DNA of 16,072 nucleotides from Candidatus Sulfopaludibacter sp. SbA3 (GCA_945900935.1 CAMDKT010000051.1:1-16072); one strand, 5' to 3'; positions 7,071 to 13,921 are shown, numbered from the stretch's first letter. Notes: generated by a model not told the origin, from the letters alone. Numbers and translations are program-made.

Positions 7071-8557
7071 CCAGCGCACCCATCGTCTCCAAAGTCTGGA
7101 GCTTCTGCAACACCCTCCGCGACGACGGCGTCGGCTACGGTGACTACCTCGAGCAACTCACCTATCTCATCTTCCTGAAAATGGCCGATGAATACGCCAA
7201 ACCGCCCTACAACCGCGACGTCGGCATCCCCGCCAAATACACCTGGCCCAGCCTGAAAGCAAAACGCGGCGCGGAACTCGAAGGCCACTACATCGAACTC
7301 CTCCGCGAACTCGGCAAACGCAAAGACGTCCTCGGCCAGATCTTCACCAAATCCCAAAACAAAATTCAGGACCCCGCCAAACTCTACCGCCTCATCGACA
7401 TGATCGATGAAGTGCAGTGGATCAGCATGGACGCCGACGTTAAGGGCGACATCTACGAAGGCCTGCTGGAGAAAAACGCCGAAGACACCAAGTCCCGCGC
7501 CGGGCAGTACTTCACCCCCCGCGCCCTCATCCGCGCCATGGTCGAATGCCTCCGCCCCGAACCCGGCAAGACCATTGCCGACCCTGCCTGCGGCACCGGC
7601 GGCTTCTTCCTCGCCGCCTACGACTTCCTCACCAATCCCGCCAATTACTCGCTCGACAAGGCACAAAAAGCGCAACTCAAATACAAAACGTTCCAAGGCA
7701 ACGAAATCGTCGCCGGCACCCGCCGCCTCTGCCTCATGAACATGTTCCTGCACAACATCGGCGAGATCGATGGCGATGTCATGATCTCCCCGAACGATGC
7801 CCTCGTCGCCGCCAGCCCCCAGAGCTTCGATTACGTCCTCGCCAATCCGCCCTTCGGTAAGAAAAGCTCCATGAGCTTCACCAACGACGAAGGCGAAGAA
7901 GAAACCGACGACCTCACCTACAACCGCCAGGACTTCTGGGCCACCACGTCCAACAAACAACTCAACTTCGTCCAGCACATCCGCACCATGCTCAAGACCA
8001 CCGGCCGCGCCGCCGTCGTCGTGCCGGACAACGTTCTCTTCGAAGGCGGCGCCGGCGAAACCGTCCGCCAGAACCTCCTCAAAACCACCGACCTCCACAC
8101 CATCCTCCGCCTCCCCACCGGCATCTTCTACGCCCAAGGCGTCAAGGCGAATGTCATCTTCTTCGATAACCGCGAAGCCGGCAAGCACCCCTGGACCAAG
8201 GAAGTCTGGTACTACGACTACCGGACGAATATCCATCACACCCTGAAAAAGAAGCCGCTTCGCTTCGAAAACCTCACCGGGTTCGTCGAATGCTACAGCC
8301 CCGCGAACCGCCACAAACGCAAGCCGGAGTGGGACGCCGAAAAGAACCCCGACGGCCGCTGGCGCAAGTACACATACGAAGAACTCGCCGCGCGCGACAA
8401 AACCAGTCTCGATGTCTTCTGGCTCAAAGACAAAAGCCTCACCGACCTCGACAACTTGCCGGAACCGGACCAGTTGGCCGAGGAGATCATCGAAAACCTC
8501 GAAGCGGGCCTGAACAGCTTTCGGGCGGTGCTGGCAAGCCTGAACAACAAACCGTAA
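7067..8557 (+). CDS. hsdM: Type I restriction-modification N6-adenine methyltransferase subunit HsdM
   Basis: HsdM transfers a methyl group from S-adenosylmethionine to adenine in the site chosen by HsdS. The 496-residue protein has the N-terminal helical domain ('WSFCNTLRDDGVGYGDYLEQ', 'LTYLIFLKMADE'). It then has the linker 'GQYFTPRALIRAMV', the SAM-binding motif I DPACGTGG (172-179), and the catalytic motif IV NPPFG (260-264). The C-terminal tail 'DQLAEEIIENLEAGLNSF' is the expected helical end that packs on HsdS. The length is normal and nothing is broken. The ATG overlaps the hsdS stop (ATGA), indicating coupled translation. A diverged second copy of the last 24 codons lies 1.2 kb downstream at 9669-9749. 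Confidence 0.95.
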   Translation: MTSAPIVSKVWSFCNTLRDDGVGYGDYLEQLTYLIFLKMADEYAKPPYNRDVGIPAKYTWPSLKAKRGAELEGHYIELLRELGKRKDVLGQIFTKSQNKIQDPAKLYRLIDMIDEVQWISMDADVKGDIYEGLLEKNAEDTKSRAGQYFTPRALIRAMVECLRPEPGKTIADPACGTGGFFLAAYDFLTNPANYSLDKAQKAQLKYKTFQGNEIVAGTRRLCLMNMFLHNIGEIDGDVMISPNDALVAASPQSFDYVLANPPFGKKSSMSFTNDEGEEETDDLTYNRQDFWATTSNKQLNFVQHIRTMLKTTGRAAVVVPDNVLFEGGAGETVRQNLLKTTDLHTILRLPTGIFYAQGVKANVIFFDNREAGKHPWTKEVWYYDYRTNIHHTLKKKPLRFENLTGFVECYSPANRHKRKPEWDAEKNPDGRWRKYTYEELAARDKTSLDVFWLKDKSLTDLDNLPEPDQLAEEIIENLEAGLNSFRAVLASLNNKP

Positions 8558-8563
8558 CGGTGC
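8483..8563 (+). repeat. hsdM 3'-end repeat, copy 1 (within hsdM)
   Basis: The last 24 codons of hsdM plus its stop and the following CGGTGC. The same structure recurs at 9669-9749. The two encode tails identical at about 13 of 24 residues, sharing for example ATCGAA, CTCGAAGC and CTGAAC blocks, and both stops are followed by CGGTGC. Confidence 0.6.
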
Positions 8564-8592
8564 GGGCATGATGCCAGCCTCGCCGCATTAAG

Positions 8593-9699
8593 TTGGTGAC
8601 TGGTTCCAAAAACCGTTCTGCAAATCTCTACCGGCTGTACACTCTTAAGGAAATGGAAAACGGCAAGCAGCGATTAGTGGCCGAAGCAATTGGATTCAAG
8701 AAGGCCTGGATACTCGCGGCAATATGGCTGGGCCGAGGGGTTGAACTAAGCTCAGACGACTTGATGGTGCCGGATTATCAAAAATGGCCGCGTAGAAACC
8801 TTCAGCGCGAAGTGCCGCTTTTGCGAGACGATTTCTCTGAACTTTGGTGTCAAATTGTCGAACAGCCGGACGCGAAAAAAATCCAAAGCGCGGCCAAATG
8901 GATGGCGGCGCAGCTTGATCAATGGCGACAATCGGGTGGGGGAATTGCCACGCTTTGCACCGCGCGAGATTTCGAGTTCGAATTTGGCCTACTGGCAGTT
9001 CGATCCGCAATCGAGGTGCCTCCGTATTCTGAACTGCTGATGCAAGGACTGCACTCCGTTGCAGTGCGGCACCCCGAATACATGCTTGCTCGGGACCTCG
9101 AATTTCTCTACTCTCTCTTTCTTCATTGCGAATCATCACTTGAGGATGTGAATTGGCGGGCTATGCCATCCTGGGCAGGTAGTGCAAGTGAGAACAGTCA
9201 GGCGCTTGCGCGCGCGGTCATGCAGGCGTGTTTCAACCTCTTGGAGTCATTCATCAGCGGCATCGCGCGAGGGTATCAGTTGGAAAATTCAGAGGTGCCG
9301 GCGGAGATCGTGAAGAAGCTGACAGACCAAACCAAGAGTCTGAAGCAGCGAATCGTTCTCGTCCCCGAGTTGATAACGGGAGTACGATGCGGACTTGACC
9401 CGAACTCCCCGCCATTGAGCCGCCTTTTTGTCATCAAACTCAGTCGCGACAGCTTCGTTCATTGCGAGCCCGGCCAACAAGTATCACCCAAGACCGGCCT
9501 TGTAAAGGAGACTCTGTTTCACGATGTATCAAAAGCGCTTGTCGACGAGACAGTTAGCCTGACTTCTAGTGTTATCTGCCACATATGGAGAGCTGTATTT
9601 GTGGTCGATGGACCTCGTTGGCTTCCGGATCTTACCGTAATCGCGCGAAAGCCCGCGGAGGAACCGCAGAAACCATCGAAATCCTCGAAGCCGAGCTGA
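8593..9699 (+). CDS. Unrecognised protein with HEPN-like motif, linked to the type I system
   Basis: A 368-residue mostly helical protein not assigned to a named family. The C-terminal half contains 'ACFNLLESFISGIARGYQ', a helix like those opening HEPN domains. About 60-70 residues later comes 'LSRDSFVHCEPG' with R285 and H290, matching the R-x4-H signature of HEPN ribonucleases. If correct, it could be an RNA-cutting defence effector, comparable in role to PrrC or RloC near type I systems; this is inference. The start is uncertain: TTG at 8593, GTG at 8596 and ATG at 8653 are all possible, and none has a well-spaced RBS. The gene lies 35 bases after hsdM in the same direction and has a lower GC content than hsdM, suggesting separate acquisition. 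Its last codons overlap, in another frame, the duplicated hsdM tail. Confidence 0.6.
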   Translation: MVTGSKNRSANLYRLYTLKEMENGKQRLVAEAIGFKKAWILAAIWLGRGVELSSDDLMVPDYQKWPRRNLQREVPLLRDDFSELWCQIVEQPDAKKIQSAAKWMAAQLDQWRQSGGGIATLCTARDFEFEFGLLAVRSAIEVPPYSELLMQGLHSVAVRHPEYMLARDLEFLYSLFLHCESSLEDVNWRAMPSWAGSASENSQALARAVMQACFNLLESFISGIARGYQLENSEVPAEIVKKLTDQTKSLKQRIVLVPELITGVRCGLDPNSPPLSRLFVIKLSRDSFVHCEPGQQVSPKTGLVKETLFHDVSKALVDETVSLTSSVICHIWRAVFVVDGPRWLPDLTVIARKPAEEPQKPSKSSKPS

Positions 9700-9749
9700 A
9701 CAACTTCCGGAATATCTTATCGAGCTTGACCAAAGGCTCCTGACGGTGC
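9669..9749 (+). pseudogene. Orphan second copy of an hsdM 3' end
   Basis: This frame reads 'ETIEILEAELNNFRNILSSL' then TKGS and TGA (9741-9743), followed by CGGTGC. Compare 'EIIENLEAGLNSFRAVLASL', NNKP, stop, CGGTGC at the real hsdM end. There is no upstream hsdM body in this frame. The copy is too diverged for a recent duplication, so it looks like the end of a different hsdM allele left behind when the 8593-9699 gene was gained or when two hsd loci recombined. Confidence 0.6.
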
Positions 9750-9959
9750 CGCATCGATGCGATCAAGCGCGTAAGTTCCCTGGAAGCGTAAAGGCCCCCA
9801 TCCATCCAGGAACTCCCGCACCATCCCGCCGCGGCCGAGTCCGTTCTGCGCAAGTTCCTCAAGAATTGTTATGCCGCGTTATTCGCATCGCGCCAGTCCA
9901 AGTCCTGCTTCGGCCGCCCCGCCACAGCAGATTCATACAAATAGACGTATATTGGTACA

Positions 9960-10324
9960 GTGGAGAATCTGGAACGAATCAACCCCCTCCGATAGGTCGG
10001 TTCATGCCGCCGCGATCTAAATTCCCGCTCCCGGTGAAGTCGGAAATTGCTCAAGCCCGTTACACAGCGCAGCTCGGAGAAACCGGCCCAACGGCAAAAC
10101 CGCCGAAGGGATTTAACGCTGGCCGCGTCCTCGAAATTGTCGCGCCGTTTGACGGCGACACATGGCGCGCTGTCTACACGGTGCGGTTTGAAACCGCTCT
10201 CTACGTTCTCCACGCTTTCCAGAAAAAATCAAAATCCGGTATCGCGACGCCACAGAGGGAACTCGATCTCATCCGCCGACGGCTCGCCGAGGCGCAACGC
10301 GACCATAAACAGAGGCAGAACTGA
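9960..10324 (+). pseudogene. higB: HigB/RelE-type toxin, inactivated by a nonsense codon and a frameshift
   Basis: The phage Gp49-like HigB/RelE family cuts ribosome-bound mRNA. The C-terminal part is intact in one frame from 10019: 'KFPLPVKSEIAQARYTAQLG', 'GRVLEIVAPFDGDTWRAVYT', 'VRFETALYVLHAFQKKSKSG', 'IATPQRELDLI'. The expected N-terminus lies in another frame: GTG at 9960 opens 'VENLERINPLR', then TAG at 9993-9995 where the family has Trp, then 'VGSCRRDL'. That runs out of frame at 10017-10019, where one base appears to be missing between the DL and KFP codons. An ATG at 10004 could start a 106-residue N-truncated product in the C-terminal frame, but its first residues do not match the family. 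The antitoxin gene follows after 2 bases. Confidence 0.75.
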
Positions 10325-10326
10325 CA

Positions 10327-10674
10327 ATGGCAACCAAGGCACAAAAGAAAACAACCGCTCCAGTGAAAATCACCGAAAGCTCCGGCAACGTATTCGCCGG
10401 CCTCGGCCTACCCAATCCCGAACAGGAATTGATGAAGGCCCGGTTGACGCTGGCGATCTACCGCATAGTCCAAGAACGCGCCTTGACGCAGGCGCAAGCC
10501 GCCGCGGTCCTTGGAATCCGGCAGCCCCACGTATCCCTGCTCATGCGCAACCGCGCCGGCAGTTTCTCCGTCGGCCGCCTAATGGAATTCCTCACCGCCC
10601 TCGGGCAAGACGTCCCGATAAACATTCGGACCGCCCAAACGGAACACGGCGAAATGTCGGTTTTGATCGGGTGA
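10327..10674 (+). CDS. higA: HigA-like antitoxin, XRE-family helix-turn-helix protein
   Basis: A 115-residue protein of the HigA/HTH_37 type, which binds and silences HigB-like toxins and represses its own operon. The helix-turn-helix spans about residues 52-80 ('LTQAQAAAVLGIRQPHVSLL'). It is preceded by a helix 'ELMKARLTLAIYRIVQERA' and followed by 'FSVGRLMEFLTALGQDVPIN', the usual family ending. The first 25 residues are basic and probably flexible. The ATG comes 2 bases after the toxin stop, the normal toxin-first order, so translation probably depended on coupling. The frame is complete even though the toxin upstream is broken, leaving an orphan repressor or antitoxin. Confidence 0.85.
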   Translation: MATKAQKKTTAPVKITESSGNVFAGLGLPNPEQELMKARLTLAIYRIVQERALTQAQAAAVLGIRQPHVSLLMRNRAGSFSVGRLMEFLTALGQDVPINIRTAQTEHGEMSVLIG

Positions 10675-11122
10675 TGGATCAGAAAGACAACACCAAATCG
10701 AATTCTCACATGGAACCGCCTCTCCAGAAACTTCTCTTCGGATGACCCGGGAAGCCCGGTGTTGAATGCTGATTTGTGGCGGGAGAAAGGGCAGTTGGGC
10801 GTGGTAGGGGCAGTAAGTGAGTATGGGTTAGGCTCGAACGCGCACACTTCCACTGTGCGGCGGCCAAAGAGTATTCGGACCGGCGCAGTGCGTATTAGTG
10901 ATTGCCAGAATCTTCCTTCCCGAAGGCTCGCCTATGCGTTGGAAGTGACCGGAAGCAATTGTAGTCCGAGGGCAGGGGCCTTTCGCTGGAGGTCTTTGAT
11001 CTTCCGTTGGCGATTCTAACCCATCCCTGGCCTCGCTGCGAAACATCGCCTTCGTTCCCCGGCCCCACGATCTGAGCGCATTTGAACGAACGCCGCGCGG
11101 CGTTTCAGCATGCCGGTCCGCT
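10675..11122. other. Intergenic region, no gene seen
   Basis: No frame here has coding character; the open frames lack an RBS and family motifs. It contains small inverted repeats only: CGCACA/TGTGCG at 10841-10859 and the palindrome at 11089-11104. It separates the HigA-like gene (+) from the 3' end of the DUF433/DUF5615 operon (-), so it is a convergent gap. Confidence 0.5.
11089..11104. terminator. Perfect 16-bp GC-rich palindrome, possible terminator
   Basis: AACGCCGCGCGGCGTT is perfectly self-complementary and lies about 20 bases beyond the DUF5615 gene's stop on the minus strand. No long T-tract follows, so it may be a weak terminator or a protein-binding site. Confidence 0.3.
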
Positions 11123-11458
11123 TCAAGGCCAGCAGATCAATCGGCCGGTGATCGGCCGGATCGGGGATTCGGCCCAGGCTATCAGGAAGCGTTCACGATA
11201 TTGCTGCCAGCGCTGCTGCGGCAGTTTGATCACCACGACAGCCATCGCCGGGTACGACCTCAGGGCGCGAGAGGCGGATTCACCGAAAAGTTGGTCCTGA
11301 GTAAGCAGACAATCGAAACCACCCGCCACGGCCGCCGCGACCAGATCGCCGTTCGACAACGCCTTCCATCCGCGGCTCGCGGCCGTGGCGGAGGAAATAC
11401 CAAAATCCGCCAAAACGGCCACCAAATGCACATCCATATTGGCATCAAGCAGCCACAT
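11123..11458 (-). CDS. DUF5615 PIN-like toxin
   Basis: A 111-residue PIN-like protein of the DUF5615 family, the putative RNase toxin usually paired with a DUF433 antitoxin. The opening 'MWLLDANMDVHLVAVLADFG' carries the first acidic residue, D5. 'SNGDLVAAAVAGGFDCLLTQ' (D38, D49) and 'DQLFGESA' (D55) follow in the family order, with a hydrophobic strand 'YPAMAVVVIKL' near residue 70. The ATG at 11458 lies inside the antitoxin gene (14-base overlap), which indicates coupled translation. Unlike the other two toxins in this window, no lesion is visible. The C-terminus 'PITGRLICWP' is unremarkable. Confidence 0.75.
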   Translation of the reverse strand: MWLLDANMDVHLVAVLADFGISSATAASRGWKALSNGDLVAAAVAGGFDCLLTQDQLFGESASRALRSYPAMAVVVIKLPQQRWQQYRERFLIAWAESPIRPITGRLICWP

Positions 11459-11693
11459 GGAATGACTCAGCGAGTTCGGAGGCTACCTTCAGGACTTCCG
11501 GCAACGCCTCGTGTGGGAACGCGTGATCGAATGACTCGTCGATATCGGCTAGGGACATTCCACTCGCGAGGCACTCAAGAATCAGGGAAACTGACAGGCG
11601 CGCACCGCGGATCGCCAGCTTCCCGCCCAACATCTGCGGGTCCGCCACAATCCACTGGTAATCCTTGTAAGGCGCTGGCTGCCACTCTGACAT
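11445..11693 (-). CDS. DUF433 antitoxin
   Basis: An 82-residue DUF433 protein, a small winged-helix-like DNA-binding antitoxin family. The core 'GGKLAIRGARLSVSLILECL' followed by 'ASGMSLADIDESF' matches the typical GKPxIRGTRIxV...LLxxGxS.EEI pattern. The start ATG at 11693 follows GGGGA, and a TATAAT box lies only about 12 bases upstream. It is the first gene of a two-gene operon with the DUF5615 toxin. It probably represses the operon and masks the toxin. Confidence 0.8.
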   Translation of the reverse strand: MSEWQPAPYKDYQWIVADPQMLGGKLAIRGARLSVSLILECLASGMSLADIDESFDHAFPHEALPEVLKVASELAESFHVAA

Positions 11694-11704
11694 TGCTGTT
11701 CCCC

Positions 11705-11710
11705 ATTATA
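11705..11710 (-). promoter_or_regulatory. -10 box of the DUF433/DUF5615 operon
   Basis: A perfect TATAAT reads on the minus strand 11 bases before the ATG at 11693. Transcription would start about 5 bases before the ATG, giving an almost leaderless mRNA. No clear -35 box is visible at 16-18 bp. The box sits at the junction with the decayed phage-like gene. Confidence 0.5.
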
Positions 11711-12405
11711 GGGCAGGATCGCGAAGTTCACGCTCGACTTGAGGAACCGCGCTCCCGCCCCGCCGGCCAATGGGAGCGCATGGTCCACGTCGCAGACCGC
11801 CACGCTGTTGGTTGAAGGACGGCTTGAGCGGCGCGAGTTTGAGACTGCGGAACAGGATGTTTCCCTCCGTGAAAGCCTCGACCGCCGAGGAATTCACACC
11901 CACGCCAACCTTGGGATTACCGTCGGAGAACGTAGAGAGGCCCCGGGCAGTGGATCGCCACTTCCTGAATCCAATCCCGGAGCGGCTTCTCCTCCTGCAC
12001 TGTTTCCCGGAACTTAAACTGAGTCTCCGTGCCGGTGCCAACGAGCTTCATCACCTGCTGATCGCAGATCGCGACCGCATCGATGGCCGCTTGCACATCG
12101 AAGAACGTCTCCGCGAGGTCCAACTGCTGCGTGGTCGCGCCGGAGCCAAGACGCAAGCCGCGCGTCCGGAACAGCATGTTGATTGCGATCCACACGGGGT
12201 TGGTGAGTGGCGGGCCGTGCACCCGCACGCCCGTCTAGCCTTCAATTGGACATTCGCGAGAGGATCGGGCAACGCGACAGCACCGAGGCCGCGCACTCCA
12301 AAGAGGCCCGTCCACGGGTCGATGAACTGTGTGACAACTACGTGATCGACGAGTCTGTTGTTGACCCTCCACCTTGCGTCATTGCGGTGATCGACGGTGC
12401 CCTGA
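11706..12405 (-). pseudogene. Decayed phage tail-like structural gene
   Basis: Four minus-strand segments in successive frames read as one protein. They are 'NNRLVDHVVVTQFIDPWTG' to 'ALPDPLANVQLKA' (about 12405-12237), 'VHGPPLTNPVWIAINMLF' to 'EEKPLRDWIQEV' (to about 11955), 'FSDGNPKVGVGVNSSAVEAF' to 'LKLAPLKPSFN' (to about 11815), and 'NSVAVCDVDHALPLAGG' with 'RFLKSSVNF' (to about 11720). This order resembles tail or baseplate-type proteins I recall from uncultured phages. The family is from memory and unverified. Frameshifts lie near 12230, 11955 and 11800, and about 15-20 residues are missing at the last. The 3' end is replaced by the DUF433 promoter. Such a protein would be structural if intact; here it is clearly dead. 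Confidence 0.45.
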
Positions 12406-12544
12406 CATCGGGGTCGCACTGCAAGGCTGCTCTGCGGCTGCTGTGCCGCCATTTCCTTCCGCAATGATTTACGGAATCCTCGTGGCGCGACGCGTGCCAC
12501 TTCCCGGAGGTAGTATCGATTTCTGACGTTCACGCTGACTTTAC

Positions 12545-12568
12545 ATGTGTAACGAGAATCGTTCACAT
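12545..12568. promoter_or_regulatory. Inverted repeat in AT-rich block (possible operator)
   Basis: ATGTG-T-AACGA, the spacer GAA, then TCGTT-CACAT form a 10-bp paired dyad with one unpaired T. It sits in the AT-rich stretch of about 12536-12625, the lowest-GC segment of the window, upstream of the gene at 12732. Clear -35/-10 boxes could not be fixed. Confidence 0.4.
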
Positions 12569-12670
12569 TATTTTGAAAACTATATTTCACTTATTTTCAA
12601 TAATATAAGAAAACTGTCAGCACATTTCCTTGCAATCGCTCTCCTAGAATAAGAATAGGATCGAAGGCTC

Positions 12671-12707
12671 CGGCCCCTCCCCTCACCGGGAGGTATCACC
12701 GGGGCCG
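12671..12707 (+). promoter_or_regulatory. Leader hairpin before the 12732 gene
   Basis: CGGCCCC (12671-12677) pairs perfectly with GGGGCCG (12701-12707). An alternative inner helix, CTCCC/GGGAG (12677-12681 with 12688-12692), shares its first base with the outer stem. The structure ends 13 bases before the AGGAG RBS at 12721. It could be an mRNA leader or attenuator, or the end of a short transcript begun in the AT-rich block. Only three T follow, so it is a poor classical terminator. Confidence 0.45.
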
Positions 12708-12731
12708 TTTCCATTTCAAAAGGAGAAACCC

Positions 12732-13169
12732 ATGTCCAAAGAGGAAAAAGCAAAAGTAGCCCGCGAAAACGGATCTAAAAGCCAGGGTCCAACGTCCACA
12801 ACGGGAAAAGCCAAATCCGCCCGAAATGGCATCAGAACCGGCGAATTCGCCCAAAAACTCGCCGCCTTCGTCCCCCCGGATTCCGCCGTCCTCTGCAACG
12901 AAGATCGCCAAAAATACTTCATCCTCGTCGATCAGCTCATCCAGATATACGCCCCCATTAACCAGGAGTCCATGAATCTCGTCCGCCAAATCGCCATCGC
13001 CCGCTGGCAGATCGAGCGCCTCCACACCGCCACTACCAACGTCTGGAACTTCGCCCTCCTCACCGCCGCCGGCGAACCCTTCACCGTCGTCGAAGAGATG
13101 GAAGACGCCCAAGCCGCCGCCCGCGCCGCCGAAGCTTTATTTTCCGGCCCTCTGCCGTCGAACGCATGA
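12732..13169 (+). CDS. Small conserved-type hypothetical protein (basic N-terminal 'SxGPTSxxGKxxSxxN' motif)
   Basis: A 145-residue protein with no known function. Its N-terminus is basic and Ser/Gly-rich: 'ARENGSKSQGPTSTTGKAKS' then 'ARNGIRTGEF'. This motif recurs in many small acidobacterial and planctomycete hypothetical proteins, often in multiple copies per genome. The remainder is helical, with 'NLVRQIAIARWQIERLHTAT' in the middle. An AAAGGAG RBS lies 6-7 bases before the ATG. Third codon positions are strongly C-rich throughout, including the part overlapped by the opposite-strand frame, so this strand is the coding one there. It is preceded by an AT-rich regulatory block and a leader hairpin. 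No partner genes are obvious. Confidence 0.75.
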   Translation: MSKEEKAKVARENGSKSQGPTSTTGKAKSARNGIRTGEFAQKLAAFVPPDSAVLCNEDRQKYFILVDQLIQIYAPINQESMNLVRQIAIARWQIERLHTATTNVWNFALLTAAGEPFTVVEEMEDAQAAARAAEALFSGPLPSNA

Positions 13170-13741
13170 GCCGCCAGATCGACCGCCCCCCGATTCAGAT
13201 CGTGTCGGGCAAGCTGCTTCTCCAGAATTTCGGCGCGCGGATTGGCACTGGCCTTCCACGCGTTGAGCAACTCCCTGCGCGCCGCCGTCGATCCAGGCTC
13301 GGCAAGGACACGCGCAAAGGCGGCCTCCCCAGCCCGCTGGCCGGTCTTCACATAATAGGCTTCCAGCGACTCCGCGTTGCGGCGTTCGGGCTCTTCATTT
13401 GCCGCGGCACGTGCCGGGTCTGCGGGAGTGTCAAGCGCATCGAGGAAGAACTGTGCAAGCGCAGTGCCGCGCAGCGGGCTCGCCGTCTCCGGGGCGGCCG
13501 CTGCTTCCACGAACGGCTTATCGCGTACAAGCTCGACGCGTGACTCGCTCCAGCCATAGACCATGATCTCATCGGCCTCCCGCACAACTTCCAGTTCGCC
13601 CTCGCACGGGCTCTGCGCGATGACGAATACCTCTTCGCCGGGCATCACCAGATGGCGGCTGCCCCAAGGTTCAAGCACGACAGTCAGCGGGCGCAAGCCC
13701 TCGTTGCGGAGCGGCAGTACCTGACGATGATCTTTCGACAC
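12932..13741 (-). CDS. Hypothetical protein, 3' part overlapping the opposite gene
   Basis: A 269-residue open frame starting at GTG 13741 with GGAG 5 bases upstream and a good promoter at 13771-13799. The first 90 residues look like a beta-rich domain ('LTVVLEPWGSRHLVMPGEEV', 'IMVYGWSESRVELV'), a pattern seen in acidobacterial hypothetical proteins. The next 100 are helical ('LRGTALAQFFLDALDTPADP', 'RRELLNAWKASANPRAEILE'). The last 80 residues, from about 13170 down to 12932, lie antisense to a well-supported gene and have no coding character of their own. The genuine protein therefore probably ended near 13170 and lost its stop by truncation or rearrangement. Function unknown. Confidence 0.5.
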   Translation of the reverse strand: MSKDHRQVLPLRNEGLRPLTVVLEPWGSRHLVMPGEEVFVIAQSPCEGELEVVREADEIMVYGWSESRVELVRDKPFVEAAAAPETASPLRGTALAQFFLDALDTPADPARAAANEEPERRNAESLEAYYVKTGQRAGEAAFARVLAEPGSTAARRELLNAWKASANPRAEILEKQLARHDLNRGAVDLAAHAFDGRGPENKASAARAAAWASSISSTTVKGSPAAVRRAKFQTLVVAVWRRSICQRAMAIWRTRFMDSWLMGAYIWMS

Positions 13742-13770
13742 ATTGACTCCGATGGACCACGGGCTAAATG

Positions 13771-13799
13771 AGCATATGATCCCGGGCGTGAATTGTCAA
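13771..13799 (-). promoter_or_regulatory. Sigma-70-type promoter for the 13741 gene
   Basis: On the minus strand a perfect TTGACA (13799-13794) is followed after 17 bp by TATGCT (13776-13771), which matches 4 of 6 -10 positions. The expected start is about 20-25 bases before the GTG at 13741. Confidence 0.6.
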
Positions 13800-13900
13800 A
13801 ACCCTCACGGGATCTCGAAACGAAATCGCCGCGCCGGAATCCGCAGCCAAGCCAAGCTTCGCTTTCGCTACCACAGGGCCTGGCCGCGCTTGTTTTTCCA

Positions 13901-13921
13901 CCTTTGCCCGAAGGCATAAGG
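13901..13921 (-). other. Hairpin with UUCG tetraloop downstream of the DGR
   Basis: Read on the minus strand, CCTT-A-TGCC, loop TTCG, GGCA-AAGG forms an 8-bp stem with one bulge closed by the extra-stable C(UUCG)G loop. There is no T-tract. It may mark the 3' end of, or protect, the TR-containing transcript. Confidence 0.4.

Noticed and set aside
6761..8569. Minus-strand open frame of 602 codons opposite hsdM
   Set aside because: It mirrors hsdM's strong third-position C bias, has low-complexity acidic/hydrophobic composition and no motifs; hsdM is certain on the plus strand.
9750..9950. Possible coding remnant between the orphan hsdM tail and the HigB remnant
   Set aside because: Frames are short, interrupted by stops and show no recognisable motif; treated as plain intergenic sequence.
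10830..10865. tRNA-like stretch containing GTTCGAG on the minus strand beside a 6-bp hairpin
   Set aside because: The T-stem does not pair, and no acceptor, D or anticodon arms could be built around it.
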